From Phytohabitans maris (lineage in GTDB: Bacteria > Actinomycetota > Actinomycetes > Mycobacteriales > Micromonosporaceae): 64,000 nucleotides of DNA. How positions within the stretch are numbered: the stretch's first letter is position 1; each line of letters starts with the position of its first letter. Under the pieces are notes generated by a model. The model worked only from the letters and a program-made list of their open reading frames with translations. It was not told the origin of the DNA and did no database searches. The stretch is from contig NZ_JAVHUY010000054.1 in NCBI RefSeq assembly GCF_031085175.1, positions 1 through 64,000 of the forward strand, given 5' to 3'. This document shows, one piece after another, positions 41,303 to 51,645 of the stretch. A program made the position numbers and the translations under genes.

Positions 41303-43192
41303 ATGGCACGTGCGGTCGGCATCGACCTCGGCACTACGAACTCCGTCGTAAGCGTGCTCGAGGGTGGCGAGCCCACCGTCATCGCGAACGCCGAGGGATC
41401 GCGCACCACGCCGTCGATCGTCGCGTTCGCCCGTAACGGTGAGGTGCTCGTTGGTGAGGTCGCGAAGCGCCAGGCGGTGACCAACCCGGACCGGACGATC
41501 CGTTCGGTCAAGCGGGAGATGGGCTCCAACTGGACCATCGACATCGACGGCAAAAAGTACACCCCGCAGGAGATCTCCGCGCGGGTGCTGATGAAGCTCA
41601 AGCGGGACGCGGAGTCCTACCTGGGCGAGCGGATCACCGACGCGGTGATCACGGTGCCGGCGTACTTCAACGACGCGCAGCGCACCGCCACCAAGGAGGC
41701 TGGCGAGATCGCGGGCTTCAACGTCCTGCGGATCGTCAACGAGCCCACCGCGGCCGCTCTGGCGTACGGGCTGGACAAGGGCACCAAGGAGCAGACGGTC
41801 CTGGTCTTCGACCTCGGTGGTGGCACCTTCGACGTGTCGCTGCTGGAGCTCGGCGAGGGCGTCATCGAGGTGAAGTCCACCAGCGGTGACAACCACCTGG
41901 GCGGCGACGACTGGGACGAGCGGGTCATCGACCACCTGGTCAAGACGTTCCGCGGCCAGCACGGCGTCGACCTGTCGCAGGACAAGATGGCCATGCAGCG
42001 GCTCAAGGAGGCCGCTGAAAAGGCCAAGATCGAGCTGTCGGCGGCCACCACGACGAGCATCAACCTGCCGTACATCACGGCTGGCCCGGCCGGCTCCGAC
42101 GGCAGCCCGTCCGCGCCGCTGCACCTCGACGTGACCCTGAGCCGCGCCGAGTTCCAGCGGATGACGCAGGACCTGCTCGACCGCTGCAAGGGCCCGTTCG
42201 AGCAGGCGATCAAGGACGCCGGTGTAAAGCTGGCCGACGTCGACCACGTGATCCTGGTCGGCGGCTCGACCCGTATGCCGGCCGTCTCCGACCTGGTCAA
42301 GCAGCTCACCGGCAAGGAGCCCAACAAGGGCGTCAACCCGGACGAGGTCGTGGCCGTCGGTGCCGCGCTGCAGGCCGGCGTGCTCAAGGGCGAGGTCAAG
42401 GACGTCCTGCTGCTCGACGTGACGCCGCTGAGCCTGGGCATCGAAACCAAGGGCGGCATCTTCACCAAGCTCATCGAGCGCAACACGACGATCCCGACCA
42501 AGCGCTCCGAGGTCTTCACCACGGCCGACGACAACCAGCCCTCGGTGCTGATCCAGGTGTTCCAGGGTGAGCGCGAGATCGCGGCGTACAACAAGAAGCT
42601 CGGCACCTTCGAGCTGACCGGCCTGCCGCCGGCGCCGCGGGGCGTGCCGCAGATCGAGGTCACGTTCGACATCGACGCGAACGGCATCGTCCACGTCAAC
42701 GCCAAGGACCTGGGCACCGGCAAGGAGCAGTCGATGACGATCACCGGCGGCTCGGCGCTGCCGAAGGACGACATCGACCGCATGATGCGGGACGCGCAGG
42801 ACCACGCCGACGAGGACAAGCGGCGCCGTGAAGAGGCGGAGACCCGCAACCTCGCCGAGCAGCTCCAGTGGCAGACCGAGAAGTTCCTGGCGGAGAGCGG
42901 CGACAAGCTGCCGGCCGAGTCCAAGGACCAGATCAACGAGGCGCTCGGCGACCTGCGTGCCGCGCTGGGTGGCAGCGACATCGAAAACATCAAGTCGGCG
43001 CACGAAAAGCTGGCCGCGGTCTCGCAGCAGGCCGGCTCGCTCCTCTACGCGCAGCAGGCCGAGCAGGCCGGTCCCGGCGGCGGTGCAGACGCGGGTGCCG
43101 GTACGGCGGGCGCGGCCGGTGCCGGTGCCGGTGGCGCCAAGCAGGACGACGTGGTCGACGCCGAGATCGTTGACGAGGACGACAAGAAGTGA
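41303..43192 (+). CDS. dnaK: Molecular chaperone DnaK (Hsp70)
   Basis: ATG 41303 follows GAGGGA and gives 629 residues. [16 protein letters not shown] starts the ATPase domain; [24 protein letters not shown] and the [13 protein letters not shown] linker to the substrate-binding domain are intact. The tail is Gly/Ala-rich, ending [12 protein letters not shown]. It refolds client proteins with DnaJ and GrpE and acts as HspR co-repressor. It is first in dnaK-grpE-dnaJ-hspR, and its stop overlaps the grpE GTG (GTGA). Confidence 0.98.
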   Translation: MARAVGIDLGTTNSVVSVLEGGEPTVIANAEGSRTTPSIVAFARNGEVLVGEVAKRQAVTNPDRTIRSVKREMGSNWTIDIDGKKYTPQEISARVLMKLKRDAESYLGERITDAVITVPAYFNDAQRTATKEAGEIAGFNVLRIVNEPTAAALAYGLDKGTKEQTVLVFDLGGGTFDVSLLELGEGVIEVKSTSGDNHLGGDDWDERVIDHLVKTFRGQHGVDLSQDKMAMQRLKEAAEKAKIELSAATTTSINLPYITAGPAGSDGSPSAPLHLDVTLSRAEFQRMTQDLLDRCKGPFEQAIKDAGVKLADVDHVILVGGSTRMPAVSDLVKQLTGKEPNKGVNPDEVVAVGAALQAGVLKGEVKDVLLLDVTPLSLGIETKGGIFTKLIERNTTIPTKRSEVFTTADDNQPSVLIQVFQGEREIAAYNKKLGTFELTGLPPAPRGVPQIEVTFDIDANGIVHVNAKDLGTGKEQSMTITGGSALPKDDIDRMMRDAQDHADEDKRRREEAETRNLAEQLQWQTEKFLAESGDKLPAESKDQINEALGDLRAALGGSDIENIKSAHEKLAAVSQQAGSLLYAQQAEQAGPGGGADAGAGTAGAAGAGAGGAKQDDVVDAEIVDEDDKK

Positions 43193-43896
43193 CCTCTGCA
43201 CGAGACGATGGCCAGGCCGCCGAGCGGGTCGTCATCCGTGACAAGCGGAAGATAGATCCGTCCGGCGGCAAGGCGAAGGACGCCGAGACCGCCGCGTCGG
43301 ACCAGACCGACGAGGCGCCCGCCGAGGCCACAAAGGACAGTGCGGCGACCGACAACGCCAAGAAGGAGCGGAAGCCCAGCCACGCGGCACCGGAGCCGGA
43401 CGAGGCAGCGGCTGCCACCGACAAGCCGGCGGCGGACAAGGCCGAGCCGGGCGGGCCGCTCGGCGCCGAGCTGGAGGCGCTGCGGGCCGACCTGGAGGAG
43501 CGCACGCGCGACCTCCAGCGGGTCACCGCCGAGTACGCCAACTACCGCAAGCGGGTCGACCGCGACCGGGGTGTACAGGCGGAGCAGGCCACCGGCCTGG
43601 TGATCAGCGCGCTCCTGCCGGTGCTCGACGACCTCGACCGGGCCCGTGAGCACGGCGACCTGGTGGGTCCCTTCGCCGCGGTCAGCGAGCAGCTGGTCGC
43701 GGCGCTGGGCAAGTTCGGGCTGACCGCGTTCGGCGAAAAGGGCGACCCCTTCGACCCGACTCGGCACGAGGCGGTGGCCCACCGCACCTCGTCCGAGGTC
43801 ACCGAGCCCACCTGCGTCGAGGTCATGCGCCGCGGCTACCTGCTGGGCGACCGCCTCCTGCGGGCGGCCCTGGTGGCGGTAGCAGACCCCGAATAA
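43189..43896 (+). CDS. grpE: Nucleotide exchange factor GrpE
   Basis: The 235-residue protein has a disordered charged N-terminal half (about 90 residues), a long coiled coil (about 90-150, [17 protein letters not shown]) and the C-terminal beta domain ([35 protein letters not shown]). It releases ADP from DnaK. The start overlaps the dnaK stop. A long hairpin separates it from dnaJ. Confidence 0.95.
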   Translation: MTSARDDGQAAERVVIRDKRKIDPSGGKAKDAETAASDQTDEAPAEATKDSAATDNAKKERKPSHAAPEPDEAAAATDKPAADKAEPGGPLGAELEALRADLEERTRDLQRVTAEYANYRKRVDRDRGVQAEQATGLVISALLPVLDDLDRAREHGDLVGPFAAVSEQLVAALGKFGLTAFGEKGDPFDPTRHEAVAHRTSSEVTEPTCVEVMRRGYLLGDRLLRAALVAVADPE

Positions 43897-43913
43897 CACC
43901 CCTCAGCTGATCA

Positions 43914-43956
43914 GGGAGTTGGTGCGGCGCCGCGCTGAGCGACCGCACCAACTCCC
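43914..43956 (+). other. 14-bp perfect hairpin between grpE and dnaJ
   Basis: GGGAGTTGGTGCGG (43914-43927) and CCGCACCAACTCCC (43943-43956) flank a 15-base loop inside the operon. No T-tract follows, so partial termination, an RNA-processing or stability signal, or a structured regulator are all possible. dnaJ starts 27 bases later. Confidence 0.8.
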
Positions 43957-43983
43957 TCATCGGTAGCAAAGACGGAGGAGCGA

Positions 43984-45165
43984 GTGAGTTCAAAGGACTG
44001 GCTGGAGAAGGACTTTTACGCCGTCCTGGGGGTGCCGAAGTCCGCCTCCTCCGACGAGATCAAGAAGGCGTACCGCAAGCTCGCCCGCGAGCTGCACCCC
44101 GACCACAACCCCGGCAACACCAACTCCGAAGACCGCTTCAAGGCGGTCTCCGAGGCATACTCCGTGCTCTCCGACGAGCGCAAGCGCAAGGAGTACGACG
44201 AGATGCGCGCGCTGTTCGGGTCGGGCCAGTTCCGGCGTAACGCGCGCGGTGGCGGGTTCGACCCGTCCGACATCTTCGGCGGTTTCCAGGGCGCCGGCTC
44301 CGGCGCCGGTGGCGGCGACCGGCGGTTCGGCGGCGCCGGGTTCTCCGACCTCTTCAGCTCGATCTTCTCGGGCGGCACCGGCGGCGCGACCCGTACCCGC
44401 GGCCCGGTCCGCGGCCGCGACGTCGAGGCGGAGGTCGTGCTCGACTTCGGCGACGCCATCCGGGGCGTCACGCTCCCGCTGTCGCTCCGCTCGCCGGGCG
44501 TCTGCGACACCTGCCACGGCAGTGGCGCCAAGCCCGGCACCGAGCCGCGCACCTGCCCGGTCTGCCTCGGCTCCGGCCTGGTGACCCGCAACCAGGGGTC
44601 GTTCAGCTTTTCCGAGCCGTGCCGCGAGTGCCAGGGCGTCGGCTCGATCGTCGACGAGAAGTGCCCGGAGTGCCACGGCACCGGCGGGGTAACCAAGACC
44701 CGAACCATCAACGTCCGCTTCCCGGCGGGTGTCGCCGACGGCCAGCGCATCCGGCTGGCCGGGCGGGGCGAGCCGGGCGAGCGTGGCGGGCCCTCCGGCG
44801 ACCTGTACGTGCTGGTCAAGGTCCGCCGGGACGACCTCTTCGGCCGCGCCGGCGACGACCTCACCCTCACCGTGCCGATCACCATCCCGGAAGCGGTCCT
44901 CGGCACCGACCTGCGGGTGCCGACGATGGACGGCACGGTGACGCTGCGGGTCCCGCCGGGCACCCCGAACGGGCGCACGCTCCGGGCCCGCGGCAAGGGT
45001 GTGGCCCGGCGCGACGGCAAGGTCGGTGACCTGCTGGTCACGGTCGAGATCGAGGTACCCAAGGACCTGACCGACAAGGCCCGCGACGCGATGGAGACGC
45101 TGGCCGGCGAGATCCCACCCGCCTCGCGGGAACAGTTGGACGCGCGGGTGCGTCGATATGGTTGA
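43984..45165 (+). CDS. dnaJ: Co-chaperone DnaJ
   Basis: GTG 43984 follows GGAGGAG and gives 393 residues. The J domain ([21 protein letters not shown]) has the HPD motif at about 37-39. A Gly/Phe region follows, then four CxxCxGxG zinc modules ([32 protein letters not shown]; about 173-235) and the substrate-binding C-terminal domains. It activates DnaK ATPase and delivers clients. It corresponds to DnaJ1 in the dnaK operon of actinomycetes. Confidence 0.97.
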   Translation: MSSKDWLEKDFYAVLGVPKSASSDEIKKAYRKLARELHPDHNPGNTNSEDRFKAVSEAYSVLSDERKRKEYDEMRALFGSGQFRRNARGGGFDPSDIFGGFQGAGSGAGGGDRRFGGAGFSDLFSSIFSGGTGGATRTRGPVRGRDVEAEVVLDFGDAIRGVTLPLSLRSPGVCDTCHGSGAKPGTEPRTCPVCLGSGLVTRNQGSFSFSEPCRECQGVGSIVDEKCPECHGTGGVTKTRTINVRFPAGVADGQRIRLAGRGEPGERGGPSGDLYVLVKVRRDDLFGRAGDDLTLTVPITIPEAVLGTDLRVPTMDGTVTLRVPPGTPNGRTLRARGKGVARRDGKVGDLLVTVEIEVPKDLTDKARDAMETLAGEIPPASREQLDARVRRYG

Positions 45166-45187
45166 CCACACGAGGAGGTGAGCCGGG

Positions 45188-45622
45188 GTGGAAGAGGAGT
45201 TCACGATTTCCGTCGAAGCCGCCTCCGACGCGAAGGTCTTGATCATCTCGGTGGCGGCGAGGCTGGCGGGCATGCATCCGCAGACCCTCCGGCAGTACGA
45301 CCGGCTGGGGCTCGTGCAGCCCGGCCGGGCGACCGGTGGCGGCCGGCGATACAGCGCTCGCGACGTGGCGCTGCTGCGCGAGGTGCAGCGGCTCAGCCAG
45401 GAAGACGGCGTCAACCTCGCCGGCATCAAGCGCATCATCGGGCTGGAGCAGCTCGTCGCCGAGCTCCAGGAGCGGGTGAGCGAGCTGGAGGCGGCACTGG
45501 GTGAGGCCTACCAGCGGCTGGCCGAGTACGAGGCCGGCGCGTACCCCCGGCGGGGTGACCTCGTCCCGACCACCCGCACCTCCAACGCCCTTGTCGTCTG
45601 GCGTCCCCGCCGCTCCTCCTGA
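45188..45622 (+). CDS. hspR: Heat-shock repressor HspR (MerR family)
   Basis: GTG 45188 follows GAGGAGG. The 144 residues have a MerR winged-helix start, VAARLAGMHPQTLRQYDRLGL, then GGGRRYSARDVALL and a coiled tail (LEQLVAELQERVSELEAALG). HspR binds HAIR sites together with DnaK and represses chaperone genes until client load frees DnaK. Both predicted targets, the dnaK operon and clpB, carry a HAIR in this window. A short CTGCG-TTTT-CGCAG hairpin follows the stop. Confidence 0.95.
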   Translation: MEEEFTISVEAASDAKVLIISVAARLAGMHPQTLRQYDRLGLVQPGRATGGGRRYSARDVALLREVQRLSQEDGVNLAGIKRIIGLEQLVAELQERVSELEAALGEAYQRLAEYEAGAYPRRGDLVPTTRTSNALVVWRPRRSS

Positions 45623-45730
45623 TTCCCCCCGGATCTGCGTTTTCGCAGCGCAGGTGGGTACCCCTCGACTAACCTGACCTTTGGCCTGGACGGCACATTC
45701 CGGGCCAAAAGGAAGACAGAGGAGGGGTCA

Positions 45731-45931
45731 ATGGGGATCGCCGATTCTTTCAAGGACAAGGCTGAACAGGCCGTCGACAAGATTGGCGGCGACCGGGTCA
45801 AGCAGGGCGTGGAGAAGGCCGGCGACAAGATCGACGAGATGACCGGTGGCAAGTTCGCCGGCCAGGTCGACAAGGGCCAGTCCGCCGCGTCTGACTACGT
45901 CGACAAGATGGACGACGACTCGAACCGCTGA
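45731..45931 (+). CDS. MT0933-like small antitoxin-family protein
   Basis: ATG 45731, five bases after GAGGAGGGG, gives 66 residues: MGIADSFKDKAEQAVDKIG and DKIDEMTGGKFAGQVDKGQS match the MT0933_antitox family. Proteins of this family are rich in Lys/Asp helices, and the name reflects a proposed pairing that is not clear here, as no toxin gene is adjacent. The leader has a CTTTGGCC...GGCCAAAAG inverted repeat (45678-45712). A strong hairpin follows the stop. Confidence 0.85.
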   Translation: MGIADSFKDKAEQAVDKIGGDRVKQGVEKAGDKIDEMTGGKFAGQVDKGQSAASDYVDKMDDDSNR

Positions 45932-45962
45932 GTTTGTCGGGCGCGATTTGGCGACAGCGCGC

Positions 45963-45991
45963 GGGCGGGGATCCACGGGGGGTCCCCGCCC
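45963..45991 (+). terminator. GC-rich hairpin terminator
   Basis: GGGCGGGGA (45963-45971) pairs with TCCCCGCCC (45983-45991). It lies between the MT0933-like gene and the convergent gene ending at 46022, so it may stop both. Confidence 0.7.
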
Positions 45992-46021
45992 GTCTCCGTC
46001 GTCAGGGGTGCTTGGCCGGGC

Positions 46022-46453
46022 TCAGGCCAGGCGGCGGGACTGGCGCACCAGGCCGCCCTCGCACCAGTCGTGGTAGTCGAAGAGGTCGGGCTTGGCCAGC
46101 AGCACGCGACTGTTGTGCGCCCAGGTGACCATCAGCTCGTCGCCGTACTCCTCGGCCTGCTCCACCAGCTTGCGCAGGCGCCGCTTGGGGTGGGCACGGA
46201 AGCTGGTGCGGATGCCGTCGGCGGCGTAGATGTACAGGCAGTGCAGCGCGAAGCGGCGCGCCGGGCACGAGCGGTCCATCGCGAGGTCGAAGAGGGTGCC
46301 GATCAGGCGGTCGCCGGACACGAGCAGGTCCCAGTCCTGCGGCATCGTCTGCAGCGGCACCGAGTCGGGCTGGTAGGCCCAGGCGCGCAGCTCAGCCGCC
46401 GTGGGATCGACAGCGTTGGCGAAGCCCCGAAACGTAGACTGCTGTAAGGTCAC
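46022..46453 (-). CDS. Conserved-looking hypothetical protein (143 aa)
   Basis: GTG 46453 stands seven bases after GAGGGGAG; longer in-frame sequence upstream looks non-coding. The protein is predicted mainly helical, with SVPLQTMPQDWDLLVSG, MDRSCPARRFALHCLYIYAADG, and a basic KRRLRKLVEQAEEYG helix. It ends in CEGGLVRQSRRLA. I recognise no family or catalytic motif. It lies between the MT0933-like gene (convergent) and the antiporter operon (same strand). Confidence 0.7.
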   Translation of the reverse strand: MTLQQSTFRGFANAVDPTAAELRAWAYQPDSVPLQTMPQDWDLLVSGDRLIGTLFDLAMDRSCPARRFALHCLYIYAADGIRTSFRAHPKRRLRKLVEQAEEYGDELMVTWAHNSRVLLAKPDLFDYHDWCEGGLVRQSRRLA

Positions 46454-46596
46454 CCGCCGCTCCCCTCGCGAGCATGCCTCCGCAGCCCTGGAGCCCCGAC
46501 CCCCAGGATTCTGCGGCGAAACGGTAACGCGTGGCGAGGTATTTGCGGAAGAGGCGATAAGCGCCATTCGCCAACCCGTTACGTAGGGGGTCCCTG

Positions 46597-47805
46597 TCAG
46601 TCCGTCGTCGGTAACGGCTCCGGACGGCGTACTGAGCGCTGAGTGCGCCGGATAATCCCCTTGAACCAGGCGAAGTCCGGCAGCCGCGCCAGCATCGGTC
46701 CGGTCACGACTGTGATCAAAACGTAGGCCGTCGCGAGCGGCGCCAGCTTGGGTTCGATGCCGGGCGTCGCCACCGCCAGGCCGGCGATGACGATCGAGAA
46801 CTCGCCGCGCGGCATCAGCCCCAGCCCGGCCCGGACCCGACCGGGCAGCGCGATGCCGGCCCGCTTCGCGGCGACGTACCCAGTGATGATCTTTGTGCCC
46901 ATGGTGACGGCGGCGAGGCCGAGCGCGGGCAGCAACACCGGCGGCATGTCGCTCGGGCTGGTCGCCAGCCCGAAGAAGACGAAGAACACCGCGGCGAAGA
47001 GGTCGCGCAGCGGAGAGAGCAGCTCGGTGGCGTGGTGGGCGACCGGCCCGGAGAGGGCGATGCCGACGAGGAACGCGCCCACCGCAGCGGAGACCTGCAA
47101 CTGCGCCGCGAGGCCGGCGACGAGAAGGGTGAGGCCGAGTACCCCCAGCAGGAGGGCCTCCGGGTCGCGGGCCGAGATGAACGCCGAGATCGCGTGCCCG
47201 AACCTGAGCGCGACGATCAGCACCACGATGACCGTGCCGACCGCGATCGACAGGGCCTTGGCGCCGCCGATGAAGCCGGTGCCGGCCAGCACGGCGGTGA
47301 GCAGCGGCAGGTAGAGCGCCATGGCCAGGTCTTCGATCACCAGGATCGAGAGCATGACCGGGGTCTCCCGGTTGCCCAGCCGGCCCAGGTCGGCGAGCAC
47401 CTTGGCGATCACGCCGGACGAGGAGACCCAGGTGATGCCGGCCAGCACCAGCGCGGCCACCCAGCCCCAGCCCAGCAGTAGGCCGAACACCAGGCCCGGT
47501 ACGGCGTTGAGCAGCCCGTCCAGCAACCCCGAGCGCGCGTTGGTGCGCAGGTTGCCGATGAGCTCGCGGGCCGAGTACTCCAGCCCGAGCATCACCAGCA
47601 GCAGGATGACGCCGATCTCGGCGCCGACCGCGATGAACTCCTCGCTAGCCGAGAGGGGCAGTACGCCGCCGTGGCCAAACGCCAGGCCGGCGAGCAGGTA
47701 GAGCGGGATGGGCGAGAGCCCGATCCGCCGGCTGAGCCGACCGAGGAGTCCGAGGCCGAAGAGGATGGCGCCGAGCTCGATGAGCAGGACCGTGGTGTCA
47801 TGCAT
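46597..47805 (-). CDS. CPA2-type cation/proton antiporter (KhtU-like)
   Basis: ATG 47805 gives 402 residues with about twelve membrane helices of the Na+/H+ exchanger (CPA2) fold, such as LFGLGLLGRLSRRIGL, LLLVMLGLEYSARELIGNL and SVSA..FLVGIALSG. The ion-binding region is in SGVIAKVL and the conserved LVIEDLAMALYLP. No C-terminal RCK domain is fused; the upstream gene supplies it. The pair is like B. subtilis KhtT-KhtU, a K+/H+ antiporter. The gene starts four bases after the RCK gene. Confidence 0.88.
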   Translation of the reverse strand: MHDTTVLLIELGAILFGLGLLGRLSRRIGLSPIPLYLLAGLAFGHGGVLPLSASEEFIAVGAEIGVILLLVMLGLEYSARELIGNLRTNARSGLLDGLLNAVPGLVFGLLLGWGWVAALVLAGITWVSSSGVIAKVLADLGRLGNRETPVMLSILVIEDLAMALYLPLLTAVLAGTGFIGGAKALSIAVGTVIVVLIVALRFGHAISAFISARDPEALLLGVLGLTLLVAGLAAQLQVSAAVGAFLVGIALSGPVAHHATELLSPLRDLFAAVFFVFFGLATSPSDMPPVLLPALGLAAVTMGTKIITGYVAAKRAGIALPGRVRAGLGLMPRGEFSIVIAGLAVATPGIEPKLAPLATAYVLITVVTGPMLARLPDFAWFKGIIRRTQRSVRRPEPLPTTD

Positions 47806-47809
47806 ACGG

Positions 47810-48319
47810 TCAGCTGTCCGGGTCGCCGTCGGCGAGGATCCGGCCGACGCCGTCGAGCCCCTGGCGGGTGCCGACGACCACGACCACGTCACCGGCCTGG
47901 AAGACGAACTCGGGTCCGGGGGAGACGATCACCTGGCCGTCGCGGAGCACGGCGACGATGGACGCGCTCGTGCGGGTGCGGGCCTTGGTCTCGCCCAGGC
48001 GCCGCCCGACGAAGCGCGAGGCGGCTGGGATCGAGATCTGCTCGGTGAGCAGGCCGGCCGCCTGCTGGCGCAGGCCGGAGAGCTGGCCGAGCATCAGCGA
48101 GGCACCGAGAACGTCGGCCAGCGCCTCCGCCTCGTCGTCGTTGAGCGGGATCGAGGCGATGCAGGAGTCTGGATCGTCATCGTCGTAGAGGACGAGGTCG
48201 CGACGCCCCGTCCGGTGGGACACGACGCCTACCCGCCGGCCTGACTCGGTTACCAGATCGTGGCGCACGCCGATGCCCGGCAGCGCGGTCTGCTCTACCC
48301 GTACTCGCACGTCGAACAC
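47810..48319 (-). CDS. RCK_C (TrkA-C) regulatory subunit, KhtT-like
   Basis: This 169-residue protein has an N-terminal beta-rich part and a C-terminal TrkA-C domain (about 85-165: SASIVAVLRDGQVIVSPGPEFVFQAGDVVVVVGT). KhtT gates KhtU and is reported to bind c-di-AMP in other bacteria; a c-di-AMP riboswitch occurs elsewhere in this window, so shared signalling is possible but unproven. GTG 48319 diverges from the DUF1707 gene by 14 bases. Confidence 0.85.
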   Translation of the reverse strand: MFDVRVRVEQTALPGIGVRHDLVTESGRRVGVVSHRTGRRDLVLYDDDDPDSCIASIPLNDDEAEALADVLGASLMLGQLSGLRQQAAGLLTEQISIPAASRFVGRRLGETKARTRTSASIVAVLRDGQVIVSPGPEFVFQAGDVVVVVGTRQGLDGVGRILADGDPDS

Positions 48320-48333
48320 GGTACCTTTCAGCT

Positions 48334-48906
48334 GTGAGCGAGCTTTCCCCTCAGCGTCGCGAGCTTCGCATGTCCGATGCCGACCGGGAGCGCGTTGTGC
48401 GACAGCTCAACGCCGCGGTCGGGGAGGGCCGGATCACGCTGGCCGAGTTCGAGGAGCGGGTCGCCGGGGTGCTGGCCTCCCGCACGTTCGGCGAGGTCGA
48501 GCCGTTTCTGGCCGACCTGCCCCAGCCTCCCGCGCCGCCGGTGCGCGACGTCATCGAGCTGAAGTCGATGGCCTCCACCCTCAACCGCTCGGGCGCCTGG
48601 ACCGTGCCCCGCCGGCTCGTCGTGCGCAACTCGGCGGGGAGCGTAAAGCTCGACTTCACCGACGCGGTGATCACCTACCCGGTGGTCGAGATCCACCTCG
48701 ACGTGCTGGCCGGCACCACAGTGCTCGTACTGCCGCTGGGCGCGACGGTCGACGCCGGCGAGGTGCACACGATGGCCGGCAGCCTCAAGATCCGCCAGCA
48801 GATCGGCGAGCACGGCGGCGACGTGCACTTCGTGGTGACCGGGCGGCAGCGGATGGGCGACCTCGTCGTGCGCCACCAGTACCGGTTCTGGCACTGGCGC
48901 TGGTGA
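48334..48906 (+). CDS. DUF1707 protein with cell-wall-active-like domain
   Basis: The 190 residues begin with a DUF1707 SHOCT-like helical motif: MRMSDADRERVVRQLNAAVG (as RMSDADRERVV) and EGRITLAEFEERVAGVLASRT. A beta-rich C-terminal part follows (VVRNSAGSVKLDFTDAVITYP, ILVLPLGATVDA-like turns). DUF1707 genes are common in actinomycetes, often near membrane regulators; the function is unknown. GTG 48334 lies close to the KhtT start and may be leaderless. Confidence 0.85.
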   Translation: MSELSPQRRELRMSDADRERVVRQLNAAVGEGRITLAEFEERVAGVLASRTFGEVEPFLADLPQPPAPPVRDVIELKSMASTLNRSGAWTVPRRLVVRNSAGSVKLDFTDAVITYPVVEIHLDVLAGTTVLVLPLGATVDAGEVHTMAGSLKIRQQIGEHGGDVHFVVTGRQRMGDLVVRHQYRFWHWRW

Positions 48907-48960
48907 CTTCCGCGCGCCGTGCCGGGTGGGGCGCGGCCGTTGCCGGCGGAGCGCGCTAAA

Positions 48961-48981
48961 GTTGAGTGGTCCACGCTCAAC
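48961..48981. promoter_or_regulatory. HAIR element (HspR operator) of clpB
   Basis: GTTGAGT-GGTCCAC-GCTCAAC matches the HAIR pattern with perfect outer arms. It ends 14 bases before the clpB TTG, with GGGGAG between, so it lies at or just past the expected promoter. Confidence 0.88.
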
Positions 48982-48995
48982 TCTGGGGAGCCAGC

Positions 48996-51599
48996 TTGAA
49001 CGCCGAACGTTTGACCACCAAGAGCCGCGAGGTCATCACCGGCGCGGTCGCCATCGCCAACCAGCGCGGGCACGCCACCGTCGAGCCGTGGCACCTGCTG
49101 CTCTCCCTGCTCGACACCGGCGGGTCCACCGCCGGCGGCCTGCTGCGTGCGGTCGGTGCCAACCCCGCCGACATCCGCCGGGCCGCCGCGCGCGCGGTCG
49201 AGACGCTGCCGAGCGCGCGGGGATCCAGCGTCGCCGAGCCGAGCCTGTCCCGCGAATTCGTCAACGCCATCGGTGCGGCCGAGCAGATCGCCCGCCCCCT
49301 CGGCGACGAGTACACGTCGACCGAGCACCTGCTCGCCGGCCTCGCCCGGGTCGGTGGCGCGGTGGCCGAGACCCTCAAGGCCGCCGGCGCGACCGAGGAG
49401 AGCCTGGTCGCCGCGTTCCCGAGCGTCCGTGGCGGCGACCGCCGGGTGACCACCGCCGACCCCGAGCAGACCTACCAGGCGCTGGAGAAGTACGGCGTCG
49501 ACCTGACCGCGCGGGCCCGTGACGGCAAGGTCGACCCGGTCATCGGGCGCGACTCCGAGATCCGCCGGGTGATCCAGGTGCTCTCCCGGCGTACCAAGAA
49601 CAACCCCGTGCTCATCGGCGAGCCCGGCGTCGGCAAGACCGCGATCGTCGAGGGCCTGGCCCAGCGGATCGTCGCCGGCGACGTGCCCGAGTCGCTGCGC
49701 GACAAGCGGCTGATCTCGCTCGACCTGGGCGCGATGGTGGCCGGCGCGCAGTACCGCGGCCAGTTCGAGGAGCGGCTCAAGTCGGTGCTCGAAGAGATCA
49801 AGAACTCGAACGGCCAGGTCATCACGTTCATCGACGAGCTGCACACGGTCGTCGGGGCTGGCAAGGGCGAGGGTTCGATGGACGCCGGCAACATGCTCAA
49901 GCCGATGCTCGCCCGCGGTGAGCTGCGCATGGTGGGCGCGACCACGCTGGACGAGTACCGGGAGAACATCGAGAAGGACCCGGCGCTGGAGCGGCGCTTC
50001 CAGCCGGTGCTGGTCGGCGAGCCGACGATCGAGGACACGATCGGCATCCTGCGCGGGCTCAAGGAGCGGTACGAGGTGCACCACGGCGTGCGCATCACCG
50101 ACGCCGCCCTGGTCGCCGCGGCCTCCCTCTCCGACCGGTACATCACCGACCGCTTCCTGCCGGACAAGGCGATCGACCTGGTGGACGAGTCCGCGTCCCG
50201 GCTGCGCATGGAGATCGACTCGCGGCCGGTGGAGGTGGACGAGATCGAGCGGGCCGTACGCCGGCTGGAGATCGAGGAGATGGCGCTGGCCAAGGAGCCG
50301 GACGAGGCCTCGGCCCAGCGGCTGGAGCGGCTGCGGCGAGAGCTCGCCGACAAGCGCGAGCAGCTCACCGCCCTCTCCGAGCGGTGGCGCCTGGAAAAGG
50401 AGCACATCACCAAGATCTCCACGGCCAAGGAGGAGCTGGAGCGGCTCGGCGGCGAGGCCGACCGGGCCGAGCGCGACAGCGAGCTGGAGCGGGCGGCCGA
50501 GCTGCGGTACGGGCGGATTCCCCAGCTCCAGGGTGAGCTGGCCCGGGCCGAGGCGGAGCTGGCCGTGCTCCAGGCCGACGGCGCGATGCTCAAGGAGGAG
50601 GTGGGCGCCGACGACATCGCCGCCGTGGTCGCCTCCTGGACCGGCATCCCGGCCGGCCGCCTGATGGAGGGGGAGACCGCCAAGCTGCTGCGCATGGAGC
50701 AGTCGCTGGCCTCCCGGGTGATCGGGCAGGCCGAGGCGGTCGCCGCGGTCTCCGACGCCGTACGCCGGGCCCGGGCGGGCGTCGCCGATCCGGACCGCCC
50801 CACCGGCTCGTTCCTCTTCCTCGGCCCCACCGGTGTGGGCAAGACCGAGCTCGCCAAGGCGCTCGCCGAGTTCCTCTTCGACGACGAGCGGGCCATGGTG
50901 CGCATCGACATGAGCGAGTACGCGGAGAAGCACTCCGTGGCCCGGCTCGTGGGCGCCCCGCCCGGCTACGTCGGGTACGAGGAGGGTGGCCAGCTGACCG
51001 AGGCGGTGCGCCGCCGGCCGTACTCGGTGGTGCTGCTGGACGAGGTGGAAAAGGCCCACCCGGACGTCTTCGACGTGCTGTTGCAGGTGCTCGACGACGG
51101 GCGGCTCACCGACGGCCAGGGGCGTACCGTCGACTTCCGCAACGCGATTCTCGTGCTCACCTCCAACCTGGGCTCGTCGGTCATCGCCGACCCGATGCTC
51201 TCGGAGGACGAGCGGCGCGAGGCCGTGCTGTCGGTGGTGCGCTCGCACTTCAAGCCCGAGTTCCTCAACCGGCTCGACGACATCGTGGTCTTCCACTCGC
51301 TGACCGGGCCGGAGCTGACGTCCATCGTGGACATCCAGCTCGACCGCCTGCGCAAGCGGCTCACCGACCGGCGGCTGACCGTCGAGGTCTCCGACCCGGC
51401 GCGGACGTGGCTGGCCGAGCACGGGTACGACCCGATCTACGGCGCCCGCCCGCTGCGCCGGCTGGTGCAGTCGGCGATCGGCGACCGGCTCGCCAAGGCG
51501 CTGCTGGCCGGCGAGATCCGGGACGGCGACACGGTCCGGGTGGACCTGGCCGACTCCAAGGACGGGCTGTCGGTCTCGGCCGCGCGCGCCGGGTCTTGA
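48996..51599 (+). CDS. clpB: Disaggregase ClpB
   Basis: TTG 48996 lies five bases after GGGGAG and gives 867 residues, the family length. Two N-terminal Clp repeats (about 1-145), AAA1 with GEPGVGKTA (about 209), IDELH and a middle coiled coil (about 410-520, [16 protein letters not shown]) are followed by AAA2 with GPTGVGKTE (about 610) and the D2-small domain. The coiled coil distinguishes ClpB from ClpC. It dissolves protein aggregates with DnaK. The HAIR site suggests HspR control. Confidence 0.97.
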   Translation: MNAERLTTKSREVITGAVAIANQRGHATVEPWHLLLSLLDTGGSTAGGLLRAVGANPADIRRAAARAVETLPSARGSSVAEPSLSREFVNAIGAAEQIARPLGDEYTSTEHLLAGLARVGGAVAETLKAAGATEESLVAAFPSVRGGDRRVTTADPEQTYQALEKYGVDLTARARDGKVDPVIGRDSEIRRVIQVLSRRTKNNPVLIGEPGVGKTAIVEGLAQRIVAGDVPESLRDKRLISLDLGAMVAGAQYRGQFEERLKSVLEEIKNSNGQVITFIDELHTVVGAGKGEGSMDAGNMLKPMLARGELRMVGATTLDEYRENIEKDPALERRFQPVLVGEPTIEDTIGILRGLKERYEVHHGVRITDAALVAAASLSDRYITDRFLPDKAIDLVDESASRLRMEIDSRPVEVDEIERAVRRLEIEEMALAKEPDEASAQRLERLRRELADKREQLTALSERWRLEKEHITKISTAKEELERLGGEADRAERDSELERAAELRYGRIPQLQGELARAEAELAVLQADGAMLKEEVGADDIAAVVASWTGIPAGRLMEGETAKLLRMEQSLASRVIGQAEAVAAVSDAVRRARAGVADPDRPTGSFLFLGPTGVGKTELAKALAEFLFDDERAMVRIDMSEYAEKHSVARLVGAPPGYVGYEEGGQLTEAVRRRPYSVVLLDEVEKAHPDVFDVLLQVLDDGRLTDGQGRTVDFRNAILVLTSNLGSSVIADPMLSEDERREAVLSVVRSHFKPEFLNRLDDIVVFHSLTGPELTSIVDIQLDRLRKRLTDRRLTVEVSDPARTWLAEHGYDPIYGARPLRRLVQSAIGDRLAKALLAGEIRDGDTVRVDLADSKDGLSVSAARAGS

Positions 51600-51645
51600 T
51601 CGCGAAGTACGGGTGCGCCCAGGCCAGGGCGGGTAACAATCGGGT

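Noticed and set aside
45731-45931. Active toxin-antitoxin locus
   Set aside because: The MT0933-like gene is single; neither neighbour looks like a toxin.
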